From Podarcis raffonei (lineage: Eukaryota > Chordata > Lepidosauria > Squamata > Lacertidae): a stretch of 64,000 nucleotides of DNA. Below are positions 56,801 to 64,000 of the stretch, piece after piece. The notes under the pieces were generated by a model. The model worked only from the letters and a program-made list of their open reading frames with translations. It had not been told where the DNA came from and made no database searches. The stretch's first letter is position 1. The number at the start of each line of letters is the position of its first letter. Location: positions 30,690,501-30,754,500 of the forward strand of contig NC_070614.1 in the NCBI RefSeq assembly GCF_027172205.1, written 5' to 3'. The position numbers were made by a program, and so were the translations under genes.

Positions 56801-57957
56801 GTTACTTAGACTTAAGCATATTGGTTACAGGAGGCTGATTATCTCATAGTGCTTTCATAACATATCTTTAAGTGCCAGGTGAAAACATTCCTCTTCAATT
56901 AGGCTTTTCTCCGATTAAGAAATCTGAGGCTGGCATTTCTGTTGCTATTATGTTGTGTATTATGTGTTTTTATGTTGTACCCCACCCTGTAATCTTTAGA
57001 TGAAGGGCAGTATATATATAAATTAAATAAATAATAACAATATGTTACCTTTGCTTTTCAGATATGCATGACTGTTTTGACTGCATGGACACAACCTATC
57101 CAAACATGAAACATGATTTTTGCATACCCAAAGCTAGAACATTCTTATCTTATAAAGATCCTCTGGGGATCAGCTTAAGCCTCTTCGCACTTTCCTTAGC
57201 GTTAATAACAGCTCTGGTGCTGGGAATAATTCTGAAGCACCACAACACTCCCATCGTCAAAGCCAACAACCGGAACCTCACATACATTCTCCTGATTTCC
57301 CTTCTGCTTTGCTTCATTTCTGCTTTGCTTTTCATTGGCCATCCTGAACCGGTGACATGTCTTCTCCGACAAACTGCTTTCAGCATCATCTTCTCAGTGG
57401 CTGTTTCTTCTGTGCTGGCAAAAACTATCATGGTGGTTCTGGCATTTATGGCCACAAAGCCAGGAAGCAGGATGAGAAAATGGGTGGGGAGAAGCCTGAC
57501 CAACTCCATTGTTGCATCCTGTTCCCTCATGCAAGCAGGCATTTGCAGTGTGTGGCTGGCAACCTCTGCCCCATTCCCAGATGTGGACATGCACTCAGTG
57601 ACTACAGAAATTATATTAGAATGTAATGAGGGATCTGTGATTTTATTTTCTTGTGTCTTGGGCTATCTTGGCTTCTTGGCTATTGTCAGTTTCATTGTGG
57701 CTTTCTTTGCTCGGAAGTTACCGGACAGTTTCAATGAAGCCAAGTTCATCACTTTCAGCATGTTGGTCTTCTGCAGTGTGTGGCTATCCTTCATTCCAGC
57801 TTATCTGAGCTCCAAGGGCAAATACATGGTGGCTGTGGAGGTTTTTTCTATTTTAGCTTCCAGTGCTGGGTTGCTTGTGTGCATCTTTGCACCCAAATGT
57901 TACATCATTTTGTTGAGGCCTGAGCTGAACAACAGAGGACAGCTAGTAAGAAGATAA
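47598..57957 (+). CDS. V2R-D: vomeronasal type 2 receptor, complete six-exon gene
   Basis: Chemosensory family C GPCR. Coding exons: 47598-47815, 51424-51715, 52360-53208, 53617-53844, 54533-54659, 57062-57957; 2,610 nt, about 869 aa, each exon the same length as in V2R-B. The start is the ATG at 47598 ([14 protein letters not shown], signal peptide). Flytrap, cysteine-rich linker and seven helices are all open. The exon 2 donor (CAG|GTAACG) is weaker than B's GTAAGG. Intron 1 is enlarged by a 2.4-kb CR1 and a Tigger-like MITE. Intron 2 has lost the SINE-bearing stretch seen in B and C. Intron 3 lacks the MITE. Exon 3 differs from B and C at many positions; exon 6 differs at only a few. Probably functional. 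Confidence 0.93.
48348..48589. repeat. Tigger/pogo-like MITE, V2R-D intron 1
   Basis: Same family as in intron 3 of B and C but a different site. TA flanks; V2R-B has the empty site near 16,487 (CATTTTACTTACATTTCACG). Confidence 0.8.
48930..51330 (+). mobile_element. CR1 LINE, 2.4 kb, V2R-D intron 1
   Basis: 5'-truncated CR1. It begins inside the end of the endonuclease ([15 protein letters not shown]), then has the reverse transcriptase: [42 protein letters not shown] (motif A), [15 protein letters not shown] and FADDTKLGG. The frame is open to a stop just after an A9 run (50,581-50,589) and continues in the next frame from about 50,590 to 51,238, so one indel splits it. It ends in four copies of the octamer ATTCTATG-type repeat, the CR1 3' signature. 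V2R-B carries the empty site at about 16,812. No target duplication, as usual for CR1. Confidence 0.95.
51424..51715 (+). CDS. V2R-D exon 2
   Basis: 292 nt between TCCTAG and [39 protein letters not shown]. Confidence 0.93.
52041..52203. repeat. hAT-like MITE remnant replacing part of V2R-D intron 2
   Basis: Where B and C have about 1 kb including a SINE, D has about 160 bp. Its right end, read in reverse, is CACGGGGGTCAGCAAACTTT, a hAT-type terminus. The left end is not recognisable. Confidence 0.45.
52360..53208 (+). CDS. V2R-D exon 3
   Basis: 849 nt between CTTCAG and CAG|GTAATG, open. Confidence 0.94.
53617..53844 (+). CDS. V2R-D exon 4
   Basis: 228 nt between GTCTAG and CAG|GTAAGA, open. 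Confidence 0.93.
54533..54659 (+). CDS. V2R-D exon 5
   Basis: 127 nt between GATTAG and G|GTAATA; same cysteines as B. Confidence 0.93.
54925..56265. other. Unclassified insert sequence in V2R-D intron 5
   Basis: About 1.3 kb absent from the C intron, with shared sequence on both sides (the CCCCACTGGTGGGGCATTGC segment at about 56,281 and 42,752). Probably retroelement-derived, but no coding motif was recognised and no clear target duplication found. Confidence 0.4.
56880..57048 (+). repeat. LINE 3' tail before V2R-D exon 6
   Basis: Orthologous to the tails before exon 6 in B and C. Confidence 0.5.
57062..57957 (+). CDS. V2R-D exon 6: seven-transmembrane domain
   Basis: 896 nt from TTTTCAG to TAA, open; about five residues differ from V2R-C. 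Confidence 0.95.
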
Positions 57958-58289
57958 GACTGAATAGCATGCTTTTTGTTACAGTCTGTGGTCTGGTTGC
58001 ATTTGTGCATGTATGCACACTCCTTTCTGATATGTTTCCCTTTCTGGTGCTGTTCAATGTACATTCTGCTCAAAATTCTCCAATCACTACTAGTTTGAAA
58101 TGCATGTAAACTCAGAATCAACTTTTAAAAAATGTATGTACAGATGGTAAGTCATACAGACTTACGTATGTACAGAAAGCATTTTTAAGTCAGACACTTT
58201 CAAGACCTATCCAATAACACAGAAATGAGGATCAGAGTAGGTTTTAATGGAGGTATGGTGAATGTTTTTTTAAAAATTGTGAGGATTAA

Positions 58290-58520
58290 AGTAAGTTTGC
58301 ATTCTGGCTCCCACCCTTTTTAATTTTATAGTAATAGGGTTTTTTTAGCCAATGGAAACTCCCCATCTTCAGTAAATAGGAACAAAAAGATTTCAGTTTT
58401 GATGTATGTAGATGATTTAGTGTTCCTCTCTATTTCTCAATTGCGCCTCAAAAATCTCTTGGATGTGTTCACTGCATACTGTAAAGAAGAAAGCCTGTTT
58501 ATAATCTACAGAGAGAACAA
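58290..58520 (+). mobile_element. Old LINE reverse transcriptase fragment
   Basis: In one plus frame CILAPTLFNF (RT motif B) and further on, in another, VLMYVDDLVFLS with a following LLDVFTAYCKEESL. This is a decayed non-LTR reverse transcriptase core; clade not certain. 58,521-59,195 behind it shows nothing recognisable. Confidence 0.55.
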
Positions 58521-59212
58521 ATTTCTAGGGTGACTGCTTCTAATGAATTCTGAATTCGAAACAAAATAAGTTTTGCTTTCCCAATGCAAGTCAATGTGAG
58601 GACCAAATGTTACGATTTCTGAATTTTAATTCCGAGTCCATGTGTCTGTTCTGTCCTGTTTCTGCATTTTTAAAAAATATGCACAAAAGTAGCATTTCTT
58701 TTTATGTGCATGTGAGAAAGTCCAGCGATGTCCTCTCTCCAGAATCTCTGGAGCCGACTGAGGACTCCCACGTAGGTTACACCCTCTATTGTGCCAAGAG
58801 GGAGGTCCTGACCCTTACCTGGTCTACTCCTCTGGCTACGCCTCTCCAGTAGCGATTGGTTCACTGAAATGAGTTAGGCGGAAACCTCAGGTTTGCAACT
58901 TGGGGAGGCAGTCCAGGACTGCTTACCAGGGAATCGCTTAGGATCGGAGGTGCTGCACGCTGCCATGCAAATAGTGCCCTCCTTCTGATGTGGAGAGCGG
59001 TCATTGGGTTTATGTGCATGAGTGTAATATTTCCCAAAAATATACATTTTATAAAGTAAAATTTTACCCCCTTTTTAACAAAAAACAAAAAAACTTAACA
59101 ACTCCATTAGACTATTCAGGGACGGGGGGGGCACTAATGGAAAACTAAGCTGTGAGCTGCACATCAGATCCGAGTTGTTAGGCAAAGAAGGGAGCAAAGT
59201 AAAACTTCTGTC

Positions 59213-59272
59213 CAGATGTGGCAAACATGATTTTCTGAAATTATCTACAATTACACAACCTTGACTTTGTAA
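59213..59272 (+). promoter_or_regulatory. V2R upstream conserved box, gene E first copy
   Basis: CAGATGTGGCAAACATG identical over 17 nt to the gene A copy, then ATTTTCTGAAATT and TTGACTTTGTAATTATT. About 660 bp upstream of the V2R-E ATG. Confidence 0.4.
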
Positions 59273-59523
59273 TTATTATCCTTTGTAATTTTATTGAAAA
59301 ATAAAAAGTGCAAAATTACTAATGCACATAGCGAGACATAAACAAAAGAAACAAGATATAGTACCCATGTAGAAAACAAATCAGAAAAAAGATATTGTGT
59401 ATTTTACAAAAGGAGGGGACTTGTTATTGTAGTTAGCCAGATGTTAATCTAAAATGGCATTTATGAAAAAAAATTAATCAGCATATCAGATGCTGGCGGA
59501 AAAGGGAAAAACGTAAAACCTCT

Positions 59524-59600
59524 GTCCAGGTGTGACAAACAAGATTTTCTGAAATCTTCTACAGTTCCACAGAGGAAACCCCCACTTTGACTTTGTAATT
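59524..59600 (+). promoter_or_regulatory. V2R upstream conserved box, gene E second copy
   Basis: CAGGTGTGACAAACAAG, ATTTTCTGAAATC, CAGTTCCACAGAGG, then TTGACTTTGTAATTATT; about 350 bp upstream of the ATG. It is a tandem duplicate of the first copy, each preceded by GTAAAACYTCTGTC. Confidence 0.4.
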
Positions 59601-59873
59601 ATTTTCCTTTGTTATTATAAAGTAGACTGTAATTAACTCTGACACATGTAAAACTACCTGCAATTATTAGTTCTGGAGACTGCAAAGGATGTTATATATG
59701 TGTCATGTTAAAAAAATATGGCTCAGGACTAACAATATTTATTCTTCCTGTTTAACGTCTATTGCAGACTGAAAAGTATTCAAATCAGCCTTTGAAACTT
59801 GCAGGCAATATATAGAGAAGTCAGTGGGAATACAATAAAGTAAGTCTAGTGAAGGTTTGTCCTAACACTCAGG

Positions 59874-60091
59874 ATGGTGATATTTGTGATGTCACTGCTG
59901 GCATTGCTTCCTCACATCTCATGCAAGACTCACATTGTGAAGTGTCATGTCCATGATCCACACCCTCCACTTCACAAGTATCACCAGTCAGGGGACCTCA
60001 TCCTTGGTTGCATAGCTTCTCACAGCTTCATTGTCTCCAAACAATTAACCTTCACTGAAGAACCCCCACCAGCATTGTTTGAAGAACTTCT
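59874..60091 (+). CDS. V2R-E exon 1
   Basis: 218 nt from ATG to donor GTAAGG, open. Confidence 0.9.
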
Positions 60092-62344
60092 GTAAGGGGT
60101 TCTCCCATCTTTTTTTATCTTAGCCTTAGATTTTCATCTTCATAGCCAAAATTTAGACTTGGTATGCTGCTCACCAAGCTATTTTAAAATCTCTTTAAAA
60201 GTACTTCTCTGGTCATAATTCAGAAAACATTCTGAATTGTAAGTAGTTTGGAAACACCAGTACTCGAAATACGAATTTTACTAAGATGTAGTTGTTGTTA
60301 TCGGCAACTGTCTGTCTTGAGGGACAATGATGTGTGCCTCCAAGAGTGAAGTCAAACTGCTGGAGAATCAAAGCATTTGCTGGTGCTGCAGAGACTGGTA
60401 ACTTGTAACTGCTGCCTGTATTGTTGCTGTTTTCTTTGCTAGCAGGACCAAAGTGACCTGTCTGGGGTGCAATCCTCTCTCAGTCTTGCTGATTTGGTCC
60501 AAAGGAAAGCACAGCAATGCATTTGTCATCAACTTGGCTGCAGGAATTGCCAGAAGGAGACATGCAAGAAGTCTTTCATCCACCTTAGGGACTCCTCTCC
60601 AAATTCATCTAGAGTGCAGATTTTTCCTTGCTGTTTACTCCCAATGCCTTTCCCATGAATTTGTGTAGCCAAAAGGCAGCAGATGTTTAGGATCACTTTT
60701 CCTCCTCCTAGATGGGCTGCCTTCCAAGATTTACAACATCCATCTGCCCCTCATTTCCCTCTACAGTATGTGCAATAAGCACCTTCTTAACTGTTGGACC
60801 CACTCTTTGTCTTCTCTGCTCAATCCACCAAAGACTGTCTTCACATGAAGGAGAAGTCCCTAACTTACTGAGGGTTTGAGACCCATTGACTACCGTCACC
60901 TAGTTTAGCTGGCCAGTGAAGCTGTTCCCTGGGGTGGCATGGTAACAGCTTCTAGGAACCAGAGATGAGAACTTGATGTGTCCCCTACCAGAGGCCCTAC
61001 CCCTCCCCTAAACCTCCATATACCCCACCTTACTGAGAAGGACCTATTATTATGTATAAAGATGATTATTGATATTTACTTTGCTTAGGACAATTTAGGC
61101 TTAGAACTATTTAGGCTTACCTAAAAATGTGGCAAAAATGATGGAGTAGTGATCATTTTACAAAGCATGAGTAGGTTTCTGATGTTTAATGTCACATTTG
61201 TTCTAGTGTCGTAACTAAGAATTACCAGCAAATCCTGACCTTGGCATCTGCAGTGAAAGAGATCAATGAAAACCATCAGATTACCAGGTTTAAATTATGG
61301 TTATGGTTATGATATAGATACTTTTCTTTTCTTTTCTTTTCTGGGCCAAGCCTTTTTGTTGAATTTTCCTTTGGCCAAAAATGAATATCAGAGCTAAATG
61401 CATTCTTCCCTCTGGGAAACATATCAAGCATTTATGCTGAATTTTCTTTTGGCCAATGCGGGGATGGTGATTTAAACTTAATATGCACAATTTCAGATTT
61501 TCAGCAATAAAATGAGCAAGGGTGGTGGTTTCAACATGGTGGTGGTGGTTGTTAATAATTTTATTTATCACCCATCCTTCGGTGTAACAACATTAAAACA
61601 ACATTAAAAACAATTTGAAACAACAATTTTAGAAAATCAATATGCAAAATTTGGGCTCAGATGTTCTAATACTACCTACTTCTATTACATGTCACATTTC
61701 AAATATTTACCCAATTACTTGCAGCAAAATCTGGGTGCCACTCCAACTGAGTGAATATGGGATTGCAACTTTTTTGAAGGCAAGAGTTGGACTTTGTATA
61801 ATGTTGAGGAAAACTATGTTGAAATACATTAACAGGATGCATTTGATTATAACCTGATGAATGTTCCAGGTCATGATTAATTTGAAATTGCTTTATGCAT
61901 TGCATTGGTTAATTGTAATGTTATGTATTACATTGGTTAATCATTTCATTTTAAGTAGGCCACCCTAGACTACTACCATAAATGTGGTATAAAATAATGG
62001 AAAAGATTTTAGAAAATGTAGGATATGATGTAGATTGCAATTCTCATTCTAGCGTGGTGACTAAGAATTACCAGCACGTCCTGGCCTTGGCATTTGCAGT
62101 AAAGGAGATCAATGGAAATTCTCAAATCTTACCCAATACCACTTTGGGCTTCCACATCTTTGACAGCTATTTCGTTGCAAAGGGAACATATCATGCCACA
62201 CTGCTCCTTACGTCCACCACAGAGAGATTTGTCCCCAACTATAAATGTCACACTCAGAATAATTTGATAGCTGTCATTGGCGGTCTTGACCCCCTAACTT
62301 CTCTTCATGCAGCAACAGTCTTGGATATCTACAAAATGCCACAG
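59874..62344 (+). CDS. V2R-E: vomeronasal type 2 receptor, exons 1-2 (continues beyond window)
   Basis: Family C chemosensory GPCR, 5' part. Exon 1 is 59874-60091 (218 nt): ATG, signal peptide [31 protein letters not shown], donor CT|GTAAGG. Exon 2 is 62053-62344 (292 nt): acceptor [38 protein letters not shown], donor CAG|GTATAT. Lengths and phases equal those of the complete genes. A truncated extra exon 2 lies between them at 61,206-61,290. Exon 1 resembles V2R-A more than B-D. Exon 3 is not found before 64,000, so exons 3-6 must lie outside; whether the gene is functional cannot be judged. Confidence 0.88.
61206..61290 (+). pseudogene. Truncated duplicate of V2R exon 2 in V2R-E intron 1
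   Basis: Acceptor TGTTCTAG and the first 28 codons of an exon 2 ([20 protein letters not shown]), breaking off at HQITR. It is followed by non-V2R sequence with a CTTTT repeat and no donor. 60,092-61,205 before it shows no coding signal. Confidence 0.8.
62053..62344 (+). CDS. V2R-E exon 2
   Basis: 292 nt, open, flytrap lobe 1. Confidence 0.9.
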
Positions 62345-64000
62345 GTATATCAGTCATTGTGCTGTGCATGATAGATTTAAAGGTGTTTGCTCCTCATGAT
62401 TGTACTGCCTGAAATATTTCACTGTGTAGTTCAGAGGCTACAATATATGAACTGGTGTTGTGTAGGCTTTCATAACTTAGCAAGACTCTTATTCAGAAAA
62501 TCCTCTCTCACACACACATGCATGTGGTTCTTTTACTTTTTCTTGCCACTAGTTGTTTCATCATCTGAGCTTGTAAAGAATTCAGGATCTGCTTCAAGGA
62601 AACCTGTCAGTCTCCAAAAGGAAGTTAGATGCATTATCTCAAAGCAGAGATGAAGACTATTTCAAAAAGTTCCAATTGTATTAATCTTCAGAGGAGTTAA
62701 TAATTGACTATGTCTCTCAATCAGCCACCAGTTTGTTTGTTGTTGTTGGGGTTTTTTTTGGGGGGGGGAATGTTCCAAAGACATCAGGGAAGCAAAAGTT
62801 CTCTAATTGCTGCAGAAAAATATAATATGATGGTTGATTTTCTCCTACTGGTGGGGTGAGAGTTCAAAATGGCATAGGAGGCAGATCAAAAGGGGAGTGG
62901 AAAGTTATGGAGTATTGACCCCATCAAAGGAACATTTTGTTAAGAATTAATGAGGCTACGCTAATATTGGAACATGCCTACTAGACTGCACCACTTAAAT
63001 TTGATGTTATCTCCACTATAATCACAAGGAGGCAGGCAGGAGTGTGCCTTTATCACATTATGAAAGGCCTACACATTTTTTAAGGATTGGAGGTGACATA
63101 CTGTAGTAAAGGTCAATATAGATCCTTCACCAATCCTATAATCAATCTTGCGAGGAGGGCGCGAATAAGCAGGTCCTGCAAAATGATTTGATATCATCCC
63201 TGGTTGTCACTGCCCAAATGGCATTAACACAATCTTGAAAATATTAGCTAGTCTTATAACAAAATCTGTGAAATGAAAATTGGATGCAGTAAAATAGAAT
63301 TTCCAGGGTTGAAAGACAGTGAGACAGCTTATTTGAAACATGGGTGAAATCTTAAAAATGCTGTGAAAATGCTTATTATTATTTTTTTGAAAAATACATT
63401 GAATTTTGCATGGCTCACTGTCACTATCTAGTGCACTTTAAAACACAATTAAAATGTTTTATTTGCAGCTGTGTAGCTGAGTCCATGGTTTCCTCTTTCC
63501 TCACCTTTATCAACACTCATAGTGGGAGTCCTCCACCTACAGATCTCAGAGCTTCATGTGGGGGGGTTGGCTTTCATAACTACACTAGAAGTCTCAATAA
63601 ATGTTCAGTAATTTTTGTATGATAAATATATTGTAGTGATTTATTGAACAATATGGACATAAATGCAGAAACCTTCCTTCCTTCCATATTTATTTATTTA
63701 TTTATTGTATTTATTTATTACTTAAAACCACTGGTTAAAACAGTACACAAACAGTAAAACAGTAAAAACAAGAATATTTCATAAGCATAGTTTTAAACAT
63801 ACAAAAGTTAAAATACTACAACAGATCCAAAGTGTATCAACTTAAAAATCATCTGGGTAGGCATACCTAAACAATAATGCTTTTAGGAGGCACAAAAAAG
63901 AGTCCAATGAAGACATCTGCTTGATTTCAATGTGCAGGAATTCCAAAGTGAAGGCCCAGCCAAACTAAACAAACAAGTTATTAAAAATGTGGAACAGGTA
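62345..64000. other. V2R-E intron 2 start, no exon seen
   Basis: No exon 3 signature (such as FYQMVP or WTWIG) in any frame. An (ATTT)-rich tract at about 63,686-63,720 followed by a common repeat-like segment to the window end looks like a LINE tail in minus orientation; family not certain. Confidence 0.5.

Larger units (their letters stand above)
47166..58205 (+). repeat. Segmental duplication unit 3 (V2R-D)
   Basis: Aligns with unit 1 from 15,170 and with unit 2; similarity ends near 58,205 (GACACTTTCAAG), before the point where the decayed 7TM exon would start. Confidence 0.8.

Noticed and set aside
58740-58960. Possible small nuclear RNA-like sequence (CCTTACCTGGTCTACTCC)
   Set aside because: Only a short resemblance to a U1-like start; the rest does not match and no promoter element was seen.
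60290-60900. Intron 1 of V2R-E as a protein-coding region
   Set aside because: Short overlapping frames in both strands with no recognised domain; looks like degraded repeat.
61206-61300. Second functional exon 2 of V2R-E
   Set aside because: Breaks off after 28 codons with no donor; treated as a remnant.

Overview
The window is a piece of reptile genome, almost certainly a squamate and probably a lizard. The evidence is a head-to-tail array of type 2 vomeronasal receptor genes (V2R, family C GPCRs) with the usual six-exon structure, embedded in a typical squamate mix of CR1, BovB/RTE, L1 and DIRS-like retroelements, tRNA-derived SINEs, and hAT- and Tigger-like MITEs. The species itself cannot be read from the sequence; a lacertid-like lizard is only a guess.

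Layout. 1-324: N-terminal part of an olfactory receptor on the minus strand, cut by the window edge. 0.6-4.3 kb: repeats (hAT MITE, a CR1 with a BovB nested in it, a MITE with a 9-bp target duplication). 4.47-13.05 kb: V2R-A, complete, about 874 aa. 14.7-15.2 kb: a solo LTR. 15.63-22.66 kb: V2R-B, complete, about 869 aa, followed by a decayed V2R 7TM exon (23.7-24.2 kb). 24.4-35.1 kb: a block of about 10.7 kb made of a broken DIRS-like tyrosine-recombinase element, split by a nearly full-length L1 which itself carries another LINE fragment. 36.4-44.5 kb: V2R-C, whose exons 1 and 2 are deleted, again followed by a decayed 7TM exon that here carries a SINE. 47.60-57.96 kb: V2R-D, complete, about 869 aa, with a CR1 in intron 1 and unclassified insert sequence in intron 5. 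59.87 kb to the edge: V2R-E, exons 1 and 2 only, the rest lying beyond the window.

B, C and D sit in tandem segmental duplications that also share introns, spacers and several repeats. A and E resemble each other more in exon 1 and form a second, older subfamily. Each receptor should be made in basal vomeronasal neurons: exons 1-4 encode the Venus-flytrap ligand-binding domain, exon 5 the cysteine-rich linker, exon 6 a cysteine-rich remainder and the seven-helix domain. The best lead beyond annotation is a block of about 60 bp that recurs roughly 290-490 bp upstream of the start codon of A, B, D and E (twice in E) and is missing from C, where the same deletion removed exons 1-2.
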